From a bacterium (GTDB lineage Bacteria; Electryoneota; RPQS01), in assembly GCA_028711875.1 (NCBI GenBank), contig JAQTRJ010000011.1, positions 5,930 to 16,556 on the forward strand: a DNA stretch of 10,627 bases, in the 5' to 3' direction. The notes under the pieces were generated by a model. It searched no databases and was not told the origin of the DNA. It worked only from the letters and a program-made list of their open reading frames with translations. Within the stretch, counting starts at the first letter, position 1. The number at the start of each line of letters is the position of its first letter. Both the position numbers and the translations under genes were made by a program. Of the stretch, positions 1-6,120 are shown piece after piece.

Positions 1-1987
1 GCATGATCAGCTGCTTCATCCGCACGTGCGCCTGAGGAAAACGGTCGGTGTAGGCTTCGTATTCCTTCAGCAGCGCTTCAGTGGCCTCGTTACTCTCGGT
101 ACTGATGACGAACTGCGCAAAGTTTCTGGCCGGCATGTGCGGAGCATACATCGTGTGAAAGCGGGGCGAGCTGGTTCCGACGAAGGCGGCGTACGTCGTC
201 ACTCGCTTGTCGTTCTTCAGAATCGCTTCCATCGAATCCGCCACGGCCGCCGTCTGATCGAGCGAACTTCCCGTCGGCAGATAAATTTCGATGGCGAATT
301 GATTGCGTTTAATCACGGGAAACATCTGCTGCGCCGTTCCGGACAAGAGCAGCATCCCCCCGATCACCGACAGCGCTCCGGCCAGAATCACCGTCTTCCG
401 CCTGCGAAACGTGCATTCCAGAGAGCGGTCGAAATGATGCTGAACCCATTCCAGAAACGTCCGGCGCGACGCGGTGCGCGGACGATGCTTAAGCCCGACG
501 CGAATCATGCGTTCGTTCATCAACGGCACCAGCAGAATGGCGATGGCAAACGAAATGAGCAGCGCTATCGCCACGGTGTACGGAAGAAACTTGATGAAAT
601 CCTTTGCGACGCCGGTCATGAAGAAGCTCATCGGCAGGTAGGCGACGATGATGGCCAGCGTGGCCGTGAAAACCGATACGGCCAGTTCCTTCGCGCTGGA
701 CAAGGCCGCCTGAAACAGCGTCTCCCCCCGGTCCAGGTGTTCCAGATGGTTGTCAATCACGACGATGGCGTTGTCCACCACCATCCCCAGGACCACGATC
801 AGCGACGCCAGTGTCACCGTATCCAATTCCATGCCGAGAACGTAAAGAGTTCCGATGGTAATCAATTCCGTAATCGGGATGGTGATCGCGGCGATGGCGG
901 CCACTTTCATCGGCAACAGCAGCATCGTGACCAGAATCACGGCGATAATGGCAATGACGAACTCCTGCATGAATTCGCTGATGGATCCGCGCACAATGTG
1001 CGGTTGATCGGTGATCTTATTGACGGATACTTCCGGCGGCAGCGTCGTGCTGAATTCGCCCAAGATCCGGTCAACCTCTTTTCCCAACCGGTCAATGTTG
1101 TTCCCCGCCTGCATCTCCAGGGAAACGAACAAGCACTTCTTGCCGTTAACCTTCACAAAGGAATCCGGTTCCTTCAACTTGCGCTCGATGCGCGCCACGT
1201 CTTTCAGCCGGACGACCGTCCCCGTGGGATCGGCGTAAACGATCTGTTCAGCCACGTCCCGCTCCGATTGATAGCGCGGCGCGACGTGAATCGGCATCAC
1301 CACCCGTCCGTTGTCCAGTTCACCCGCGTAGCTGACCGATCCTTCCGTTTTGAGCACGGCCAGCACGGTCAGCGGTTTGATGCCGTAGAACGCGAGCTTC
1401 TCATCCTCCAGATAGATGCTGATTTCCTCGTGCTGCATGCCGTAGCGCTTGATCTTGGAAATCGCCTCCACCTTTCGCAGCTCGTTGGCGAGCTGGTCGA
1501 GGTACTCATTCAACTCCTTGTAAGATGCCTGATCCGATTCGATGGTGAGCAGCAGCGCCACCGTGTCGCCGAAGTCGCTGTTGGCGAACAGCGCGCTGAC
1601 TCCCGACGGCAATTCCGCCTTCAGCTCGTTCAGGCCGTGCCGGAGCTTCGACCAGAACTGATCCGAATTCTTGACGTTGTCGTTCAGCTCGACGAAGACG
1701 TACATGACGTTTTCCTGAGAAAACGAGTACGTCTTTTTCTTGTTGACTTCCTTGAATCCGAACAGATAATTCTCAACCTTGGTGGTTAGCTGTTCCTCCA
1801 CTTGCTGCGAGGACGCGCCCGGAAAAACGCCAATCACCAATCCCTGCCGGACCTCGAATTCCGGAAATTCCTGTCGTGGCATCACAAACAACCCGAATAT
1901 ACCAACCAGCACGAGGATCCCGGTCAGGACCAGCACGATCTGCGGATTTCGCATCGCTGAGCGAATAACGTCGAAGCGGGATTCCAT
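1..1987 (-). CDS. RND-family efflux permease, N-terminal 662 residues (gene runs off the left edge)
   Basis: Inner-membrane proton-driven efflux pump subunit of the AcrB/MdtC type, expected to form a trimer with the adaptor encoded just upstream. Translating the minus strand from the ATG at 1987 gives an unbroken frame to the window edge; the usual family length is about 1,000-1,050 residues, so roughly the last third is missing. It opens with MESRFDVIRSAMRNPQIVLV, with the first membrane segment at about residues 17-36. A periplasmic porter domain follows (PRQEFPEFEV, FPGASSQQVEEQL). A cluster of hydrophobic helices spans about 335-460. The TM4 proton-relay motif reads GMVVDNAIVVIDN, with Asp405 and Asn406 where AcrB has Asp407/Asp408. 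The start lies 19 bp after the adaptor stop, so the two are almost certainly co-transcribed. The substrate cannot be read from sequence. An outer-membrane TolC-like gene could follow outside the window. Confidence 0.95.
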   Translation of the reverse strand, partial: MESRFDVIRSAMRNPQIVLVLTGILVLVGIFGLFVMPRQEFPEFEVRQGLVIGVFPGASSQQVEEQLTTKVENYLFGFKEVNKKKTYSFSQENVMYVFVELNDNVKNSDQFWSKLRHGLNELKAELPSGVSALFANSDFGDTVALLLTIESDQASYKELNEYLDQLANELRKVEAISKIKRYGMQHEEISIYLEDEKLAFYGIKPLTVLAVLKTEGSVSYAGELDNGRVVMPIHVAPRYQSERDVAEQIVYADPTGTVVRLKDVARIERKLKEPDSFVKVNGKKCLFVSLEMQAGNNIDRLGKEVDRILGEFSTTLPPEVSVNKITDQPHIVRGSISEFMQEFVIAIIAVILVTMLLLPMKVAAIAAITIPITELITIGTLYVLGMELDTVTLASLIVVLGMVVDNAIVVIDNHLEHLDRGETLFQAALSSAKELAVSVFTATLAIIVAYLPMSFFMTGVAKDFIKFLPYTVAIALLISFAIAILLVPLMNERMIRVGLKHRPRTASRRTFLEWVQHHFDRSLECTFRRRKTVILAGALSVIGGMLLLSGTAQQMFPVIKRNQFAIEIYLPTGSSLDQTAAVADSMEAILKNDKRVTTYAAFVGTSSPRFHTMYAPHMPARNFAQFVISTESNEATEALLKEYEAYTDRFPQAHVRMKQLIM

Positions 1988-2006
1988 GGGATGTCTCTGC
2001 CTGCGA

Positions 2007-3050
2007 TTAGCGGGTGAAATGAATTGGCGATTGATCGGAGAGCTTCTGTTGTCCCGACACGATGATCCATTCGCCGGCTTCCACGCCCGATGTGAGTTCC
2101 ACGCCGGTGTTGACGAACAACGCCGGAGTCACCTCCCGCCGCCGCGCGACGGACTTCACAGTGTCCGCGATGAACAGGTAATGCCGTCCGCTTTCATCCA
2201 CCATCACGCTGCCTGTCGGCACGACCACGGCGGCCGGACGGCGCGGATCGAGAATCCACACGTTGCACAGCATCCCGGGCAGCAGCGTGTGATCTTCATT
2301 GGGGATGGCGATCTTCACCCGATAGGTATGCATCAGCGGATCGGCCATGACGCCGACCTGTTCCACCACTCCCGCGAGACGAGTCTTGCCCAGAGCGGAA
2401 ACGCTGACGGTGGACTTCATTCCCTTCTTGATGACGGCGATTTCGCTCTCGGCTACGGAAATCTTTGCATAGACTGTGTCAATGCGTACCAGCGTGATGG
2501 CGCTCAGAGCGGGATTAGCTCCCATACCCGGCTCGATGGATCGTCGTCCCACGATTCCGTCCACCGTAGCCCGGAGACTGCAATCCGCGAGGCTCTTTTT
2601 CGCCACGGCCGCCGCCGCTTCCGCCTGGTGCAGGCCGGTTTCCACTTCCACCCATTTGATGGCCGGCAGGCTGCCGCTCTCGTGCATGGGTTTCAGACGG
2701 CGATAGGCGTCTTCCGCCTGAGTCAGTTTCGCCGTCGCCATCTCGTAGCTGTTCCGCCAGGTTTCCGTATTCAGCGTGGCCAGCAGATCGCCCTGACGCA
2801 CCCGGTCGCCTTCGTGTACGTGAACCTCCGACACGGTTCCAAGCACCGCGAAGGTCAGCGGAACCGTCAGCGCTTCCTCGATGGTTCCGCAGTAGGCAAT
2901 GTCCATTTCGGAACTGCTTTGTCGGACTTCTTGAATGCCGACCGTGATGGTTCGCGGGGACGCCTCCCAGCCGTTGCCGGTTCGGCAGCCACTCAAGCCA
3001 AGCATGGCCATCGAAATCGCCGCGAAGATTCCAGTAGTTAGGAATCGCAT
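2007..3050 (-). CDS. RND efflux periplasmic adaptor (membrane fusion protein), lipoprotein
   Basis: AcrA/HlyD-type adaptor of 347 residues that should bridge the RND permease to an outer-membrane channel. The N-terminus is a lipoprotein signal: a hydrophobic stretch followed by lipobox LSGC, with Cys22 as the lipidation site. The split biotinyl-lipoyl domain shows as VLGTVSEVHVHEGDRVRQG (about 69-87) and LRATVDGIVGRR (159-170). The segment between (about 98-156), rich in Ala, Glu and Lys, is the helical hairpin. A beta-barrel region follows (about 185-265, ending HTLLPGMLCNV) and then the membrane-proximal domain (VVVPTGSVM onward). The length is typical of the family, if slightly short. The ATG at 3050 is preferred because it gives a complete signal peptide; the Shine-Dalgarno is weak. 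The repressor gene lies 63 bp upstream and the permease 19 bp downstream. Confidence 0.95.
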   Translation of the reverse strand: MRFLTTGIFAAISMAMLGLSGCRTGNGWEASPRTITVGIQEVRQSSSEMDIAYCGTIEEALTVPLTFAVLGTVSEVHVHEGDRVRQGDLLATLNTETWRNSYEMATAKLTQAEDAYRRLKPMHESGSLPAIKWVEVETGLHQAEAAAAVAKKSLADCSLRATVDGIVGRRSIEPGMGANPALSAITLVRIDTVYAKISVAESEIAVIKKGMKSTVSVSALGKTRLAGVVEQVGVMADPLMHTYRVKIAIPNEDHTLLPGMLCNVWILDPRRPAAVVVPTGSVMVDESGRHYLFIADTVKSVARRREVTPALFVNTGVELTSGVEAGEWIIVSGQQKLSDQSPIHFTR

Positions 3051-3065
3051 AATCCACTTTCTGAA

Positions 3066-3099
3066 GAATGTTAGACTAATATCGTATTATGTTCGAACA
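3066..3099 (-). promoter_or_regulatory. Possible second TetR operator or internal promoter ahead of the adaptor gene
   Basis: The 63-bp gap between repressor and adaptor holds TTAGACTAA (3071-3079), the same core as the centre of the 25-bp operator at 3725-3749 apart from the middle base. Beside it is a perfect 10-bp palindrome, TGTTCGAACA (3090-3099). On the minus strand a loose promoter can be drawn: TTGATG, 17 bp, GATATT, running into the TTAGTCTAA core. The outer operator arms are not conserved, so this is at most a weaker site. Confidence 0.35.
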
Positions 3100-3113
3100 A
3101 CATCAAAAAAAAT

Positions 3114-3710
3114 TCAGCTCCGCAACCCGCCCATGAAAGCTTTTAAAGTAATATCCATCATATCGGTAACGCCCTCGAATGCATTCGTTAAGCCGTATTC
3201 AAACATCAGCGTCTTGAAGACCAACAGAATGACAGTGGATAGGCGTTGGATATCCTGATTGTTAAGCAGCTTGAGCTCGCCCGATCGGACACCATCCGCC
3301 AGAATGCCCGAGATTTCGATGATTTGTTTCTCACTCTGCTGTTCCCGCAGGCGGGCTATCACTGGCTGTAAAGTGGAAATCTCTCCAAACACCACTTCAT
3401 ACATGAGAGCTCGCTGCCGGGCCTCGTCTACGATGCTCAGCAGATAGGCCCGCAATTTGTCTTCGGCGGATGCCTGCTGCTGCATGGCCGCCTGTGCCTT
3501 CAGAAAAATGGCATTGAACTCCTCGGTCGCAATCTCGTCGAAGATTTCATCCTTGCTCTTGAAGTAATAGTACAGAGTGCTCTTGCCTTTGTGGGCAGCC
3601 TTTGCGATATCCTCCATGGTAGTTTTCTGCAAACCCCATTTCTGAAAGAGACCGCGGGCCGCTTCCCGGATTTGCTGCTGAATCAGCTCGTCTTTTATTT
3701 TGGGTTTCAT
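3114..3710 (-). CDS. TetR/AcrR-family transcriptional repressor of the efflux operon
   Basis: A 198-residue one-domain regulator of typical TetR size. The N-terminal helix-turn-helix is clear: IREAARGLFQKWGLQKTTME leads into DIAKAAHKGKSTLYYYFKSK at about residues 14-53. The C-terminal helical half (about 60-198) would form the dimer and ligand pocket; it varies widely in the family and does not identify the inducer. The gene is first in a minus-strand operon, 63 bp ahead of the adaptor, as is common for local repressors of RND pumps. A near-perfect palindrome overlaps the -10 box of its own promoter, so it most likely represses itself and the pump genes. The ATG at 3710 gives the expected short lead before the HTH; the ribosome-binding site is weak. 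Family assignment is firm, the regulatory target is inferred from context. Confidence 0.93.
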   Translation of the reverse strand: MKPKIKDELIQQQIREAARGLFQKWGLQKTTMEDIAKAAHKGKSTLYYYFKSKDEIFDEIATEEFNAIFLKAQAAMQQQASAEDKLRAYLLSIVDEARQRALMYEVVFGEISTLQPVIARLREQQSEKQIIEISGILADGVRSGELKLLNNQDIQRLSTVILLVFKTLMFEYGLTNAFEGVTDMMDITLKAFMGGLRS

Positions 3711-3724
3711 ACTACTCGACCATA

Positions 3725-3749
3725 TTCGTTTCTTAGTCTAAGATACGAA
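3725..3749. promoter_or_regulatory. TetR-type operator, 25-bp palindrome
   Basis: Left arm TTCGTTTCTTAG (3725-3736), central T, right arm CTAAGATACGAA (3738-3749). The arms pair at 11 of 12 positions. The symmetry stops exactly at these ends. The site covers the -10 box of the repressor promoter (3740-3745) and ends 14 bp before the repressor start codon. Length, position and symmetry suit a TetR-family dimer blocking RNA polymerase. Confidence 0.75.
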
Positions 3750-3768
3750 ATCGCTCGTGCGGAGTCAA
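3740..3768 (-). promoter_or_regulatory. Promoter of the tetR-adaptor-RND operon
   Basis: On the minus strand, -35 TTGACT (3763-3768) and -10 TATCTT (3740-3745) are separated by exactly 17 bp. Upstream of the -35, at 3785-3802, lie two overlapping perfect AT palindromes (TAAATATTTA and TTTATTAATAAA) that could act as an UP-like element. The operator palindrome overlaps the -10. Confidence 0.65.
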
Positions 3769-3896
3769 GGGTAAACTATAATCCTAAATATTTATTAATA
3801 AACACATAAGATTTTTCATGGAACAAAAATTGAATTCGAGAGGTGTCCCTCGCGTGCTGAAAGATGGCATCCTGTGAACCTATTGCGATCCAGCAC

Positions 3897-3930
3897 AAAA
3901 TAACGGGTCAGCAACATCTGCTAACCCGTT
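3897..3930 (-). terminator. Intrinsic terminator of tRNA-Glu
   Basis: Hairpin arms at 3902-3913 and 3919-3930 around a 5-nt loop lie 10 bp past the tRNA 3' end. As plus-strand RNA the stem has a C/A mismatch (3909/3923). As minus-strand RNA the same position is a G-U wobble, so the 12-bp stem is continuous only in that direction. A short U run (ATTTT) follows on the minus strand. This fits termination of the tRNA transcript. Confidence 0.7.
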
Positions 3931-3939
3931 GTTTTTATG

Positions 3940-4011
3940 TAGCGCCTACGGGATTCGAACCCGTGTTACCGGCGTGAGAGGCCAGCGTCCTAACCACTAG
4001 ACGAAGGCGCC
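3940..4011 (-). tRNA. tRNA-Glu, anticodon CUC
   Basis: A 72-nt cloverleaf on the minus strand. Acceptor 5' strand GGCGCCT pairs with AGGCGCT (first pair G-U), with A as discriminator. The D arm is GTC...GAC. The anticodon stem CTGGC/GCCGG closes the loop CTCTCAC, so the anticodon is CTC (reads GAG). The T arm ACGGG/CCCGT encloses TTCGAAT. Order and sequence closely follow bacterial tRNA-Glu. CCA is not encoded: the next bases are CAT. It has its own promoter (4029-4057) and terminator (3897-3930), so it is a single-gene unit. The G1-U72 pair is slightly unusual for tRNA-Glu. Confidence 0.95.
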
Positions 4012-4028
4012 ATTTAATACGAAAAAGC

Positions 4029-4057
4029 ATAATAAGAATTCCTCGGGAAACTGTCAA
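4029..4057 (-). promoter_or_regulatory. Promoter of tRNA-Glu
   Basis: On the minus strand, consensus -35 TTGACA (4052-4057), 17-bp spacer, and -10 TATTAT (4029-4034, five of six consensus bases). The tRNA 5' end is 17 bp past the -10, so transcription would start close to the mature end. Confidence 0.85.
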
Positions 4058-4096
4058 GTCGCCGAGGTCACGGGCCTGCCGGCAGGATTCCCCGAC

Positions 4097-4125
4097 TTGA
4101 GTCCCACGCAATTCCAGGCTATATT
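4097..4125 (+). promoter_or_regulatory. Promoter of the class-V PLP enzyme gene
   Basis: -35 TTGAGT (4097-4102), 17-bp spacer, -10 TATATT (4120-4125). It diverges from the tRNA promoter, the two -35 boxes being about 40 bp apart. The predicted leader is about 30 nt and carries AAGGAG (4152-4157) before the start codon. Confidence 0.6.
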
Positions 4126-4161
4126 GCAACTCGAAATGGACCGACGATCACAAGGAGATGC

Positions 4162-5685
4162 ATGACCCCAGCCGCCGAATCCGCCACGATCCCCCGGCTC
4201 GTAAACGCCGCCGGCACGCATCCGCGCCGCGCGGAAACCTGCGCTACTGACGCCGATGAGCGTCGCTTTCTCGATCATCTCCGCTCCGGCGTGATCGGCG
4301 CGGGCGCGACGCTGCGGACTCCCTTCGGCGAACAACCGCTCCGCTATTTCGACTTCATCGCCTCCGGAAGGTTTCATCGCGATGTCGAGGACGAGCTGAA
4401 TGAATGCGTCCTTCCCTTCATGGCCAACACGCACACCTCGAGCAACGCCACCGGCCGCATCATCACCGGCTATTATGAGAACGCGTTCCGCCGTATCGGC
4501 GCGTACGTCAACGCCTCGAAGGACGACGTCGTGCTGCCGGTGGGCTCCGGTTCCACCGGCGCGATCAACCGCATGATTACCGTCCTCGGCCTGCGTATTC
4601 CCGATCAGCTCGCGGATATCCGGAACTGCAAAAAATGTTTGCCCGATCACGCGCGGCCGGTGATTTTTCGCTCGATGATGGAGCATCATTCCAACGATAT
4701 CGCCTGGCGCGAGACCATCGGCGAAACCGTGTACGTGGATTTCGACGGGCAGGGACGGATCAGCGTGGACGATCTCGAAGAGAAACTGCGAAAGTACGCG
4801 GATCGCCCGTGGAAGATCGGCACGTTCAGCGCGGCGTCCAACGTCACCGGCATTCTCAATCCTTGTCACGATCTGGCGCGCGTGCTGCATCGCTGCGGCG
4901 CGTGGGCGTTTTTCGATTTCGCCGCGGCCGGGCCGTACGTCGAGATTGATATGCATCCGCAGGATGATCCCGACGGCTACTTCGACGCGATCTTTTTCTC
5001 CGTGCATAAATTTCTCGGCGGGCCGCGCGCGCCGGGACTCTTGCTCGCCAGCCGTCGGCTCTTCACCAACCGCGTTCCGGCGGAGCCGGGCGGCGGCACG
5101 GTGCTCTACACGTCGCCCTGGGATCATCGCTATCTGCCCGCCATCGAGCAGCGCGAAACCGGCGGCACTCCGCCCATCGTGCAGGCGATTCAGGCGGGAC
5201 TCGCGTTCGATCTCAAGGCCTCCGTCGGAGCCGCGCGCATCGAGCGCATCGAGCAGGATTATCTCTCCCGCGCGCTATCGCAGTGGGCGCATCATCCCCG
5301 GTTGCTCGTGCTCGGACTCACCGAGGCCAAACGTCTCGGCGTGATCTCGCTCATCTTCCGCGACGTTCACCACAATCTTGCCGCGGCGCTCTTGAACGAT
5401 CTGTTCGGAATTCAGGTGCGCGGTGGCTGCATGTGCGCCGGGCCGTACGGACATTTGCTGCTGCACATTGAGGAAAAGCACTCCGCGGAGATTAGCTGCC
5501 GCTTGAATGAAGGACACATCGGCGAGAAGCCGGGCTGGGTGCGGGTGAGTCTCGCGCCGACCGTGAGCGAAGACGAATTCCAGACGCTGCTCGAAGCCGT
5601 GGATCACGTTGCGAATCACGGCAAGGAGTACGAAGACCGCTATTCTTTGTCGGACAAGACTGGCGAGTGGACGTGGAAGGGATGA
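4162..5685 (+). CDS. Class-V aminotransferase-fold PLP enzyme, cysteine-desulfurase-like
   Basis: A 507-residue cytoplasmic PLP-dependent enzyme of the fold-type I, class-V family that includes SufS/CsdA desulfurases. Visible motifs: FDFIASGR near the N-terminal substrate region; GSGSTGAINR (128-137) for PLP phosphate; MEHHSND (173-179) with the His that stacks on the cofactor; Asp252 in DFAAAG, expected to contact the pyridine nitrogen; and SVHKFLGG with Lys283 as the Schiff-base lysine. Near the C-terminus RGGCMCAGPYGH places Cys425 where SufS has its persulfide cysteine and Cys423 where SufS has a His. It is about 100 residues longer than SufS, so it belongs to a divergent branch and may act on another substrate. 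The start is supported by AAGGAG four bases upstream. No Suf or Isc scaffold gene is adjacent. Fold and cofactor are secure; the reaction is inferred. Confidence 0.9.
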   Translation: MTPAAESATIPRLVNAAGTHPRRAETCATDADERRFLDHLRSGVIGAGATLRTPFGEQPLRYFDFIASGRFHRDVEDELNECVLPFMANTHTSSNATGRIITGYYENAFRRIGAYVNASKDDVVLPVGSGSTGAINRMITVLGLRIPDQLADIRNCKKCLPDHARPVIFRSMMEHHSNDIAWRETIGETVYVDFDGQGRISVDDLEEKLRKYADRPWKIGTFSAASNVTGILNPCHDLARVLHRCGAWAFFDFAAAGPYVEIDMHPQDDPDGYFDAIFFSVHKFLGGPRAPGLLLASRRLFTNRVPAEPGGGTVLYTSPWDHRYLPAIEQRETGGTPPIVQAIQAGLAFDLKASVGAARIERIEQDYLSRALSQWAHHPRLLVLGLTEAKRLGVISLIFRDVHHNLAAALLNDLFGIQVRGGCMCAGPYGHLLLHIEEKHSAEISCRLNEGHIGEKPGWVRVSLAPTVSEDEFQTLLEAVDHVANHGKEYEDRYSLSDKTGEWTWKG

Positions 5686-5715
5686 GCGATGAACGATGAA
5701 CGATGAGCGATGAAG
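5681..5715. repeat. Five tandem copies of a 7-bp unit (GATGARC)
   Basis: Consecutive heptamers GATGAGC, GATGAAC, GATGAAC, GATGAGC, GATGAAG. The first overlaps the stop codon of the PLP enzyme gene (TGA at 5683-5685). Each unit contains TGA and seven is not a multiple of three, so the array puts stops in all three plus-strand frames. Confidence 0.85.
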
Positions 5716-5743
5716 GCGAGCGGTGAGTTCTTCCTTCTTCTTT

Positions 5744-5775
5744 CCCCCCTTAGCATAAGGGGGGACAAAGGGGGG
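5744..5775. repeat. G/C-rich palindromic (REP-like) unit, first copy
   Basis: Perfect 9-bp inverted repeat CCCCCCTTA (5744-5752) / TAAGGGGGG (5756-5764) around GCA, followed after ACAAA by another GGGGGG (5770-5775). Short C-run/G-run palindromes like this are dispersed in many bacterial genomes. Whether it is multicopy here cannot be seen from one window. Confidence 0.7.
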
Positions 5776-5794
5776 TCGCGAAACGAGAGCGGAT

Positions 5795-5821
5795 GAAGGA
5801 GAAGTGTTGTGTTTCTCCTTC
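5795..5821. repeat. Perfect 9-bp inverted repeat; possible weak terminator for the upstream gene
   Basis: GAAGGAGAA (5795-5803) pairs perfectly with TTCTCCTTC (5813-5821) around a 9-nt loop. On the plus strand it is followed by TTTTC. It could form a modest terminator for the PLP enzyme transcript, but the stem is not G/C-rich and the U run is short. Confidence 0.45.
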
Positions 5822-5827
5822 TTTTCT

Positions 5828-5850
5828 CCCCCGCTTCAGCGGAGGGGGGG
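5828..5850. repeat. G/C-rich palindromic (REP-like) unit, second copy
   Basis: CCCCC (5828-5832) then GCT, TC, AGC, GG, A and a run of seven G (5844-5850). The core CCGCT/AGCGG is perfect and the flanks are C-run against G-run with one offset base. It resembles the unit at 5744-5775 in design but not in core sequence. Confidence 0.55.
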
Positions 5851-5889
5851 GATTGCGCCGAGCAGAATTCAATACAAAATGCGCGCGGT

Positions 5890-5910
5890 GTCGGTCTGCT
5901 TGCAGCCGAC
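5890..5910. repeat. Hairpin with single-base bulge
   Basis: GTCGG (5890-5894), bulged T, CTGC, then TT, then GCAGCCGAC (5902-5910): nine pairs with one bulge. It is the last palindrome of the repeat cluster. Confidence 0.5.
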
Positions 5911-6120
5911 CCGCAACCGAAAACCCGCCTCCCCACCTCTCCCCGCCGCCCCCTATCTCCAATGCCAATCCTGCCAAAATCCCTGTCCGAAAACCACTTG
6001 AACAAAATATCAAATTCCCTTGACTTCGCCCAATTCCTCCCGTACCTTATTACACCGTATCCCACCTCCCGTCCCGCCTCAAATTTCTCCCAAAAATCCC
6101 TGAAAAATGTCTGCCAAAGT
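5911..6120 (+). terminator. C-rich, G-poor tract: possible Rho utilisation region
   Basis: By hand count about 89 of 210 bases are C and only about 20 are G on the plus strand. Long unstructured C-over-G stretches downstream of a gene are the known signature of Rho loading sites. The tract follows the PLP enzyme gene, which lacks a strong intrinsic terminator. This is inferred from composition only; a promoter-like pair lies inside it. Confidence 0.35.
6020..6048 (+). promoter_or_regulatory. Candidate promoter upstream of metE
   Basis: -35 TTGACT (6020-6025), 17-bp spacer, weak -10 TACCTT (6043-6048). The -35 is identical to that of the tetR promoter and the -10 is similar to its TATCTT. It would leave a leader of about 270 nt before the metE start. 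A nearer promoter in the AT-rich DNA at 6160-6240 is possible. Confidence 0.4.

Noticed and set aside
26..1789. Long plus-strand open frame (587 codons)
   Set aside because: It is antisense to the RND permease, whose motifs are unmistakable. The translation is rich in His, Arg and Gln with no fold-like pattern, as expected from reading GC-rich codons backwards.
3818..3877. Possible 19-residue plus-strand peptide
   Set aside because: No Shine-Dalgarno and no downstream gene it could lead.
3935..4129. Minus-strand 64-codon frame across the tRNA
   Set aside because: It is the tRNA-Glu gene read as protein, ending in the usual spurious GSNPVGAT-type tail from the T arm.
4054..5127. Minus-strand open frame (357 codons)
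   Set aside because: Antisense to the PLP enzyme and covering the tRNA promoter; no recognisable domain.
5681..5715. CRISPR-like array
   Set aside because: The units are 7 bp with no spacers, and no cas genes are present; it is a simple tandem repeat.
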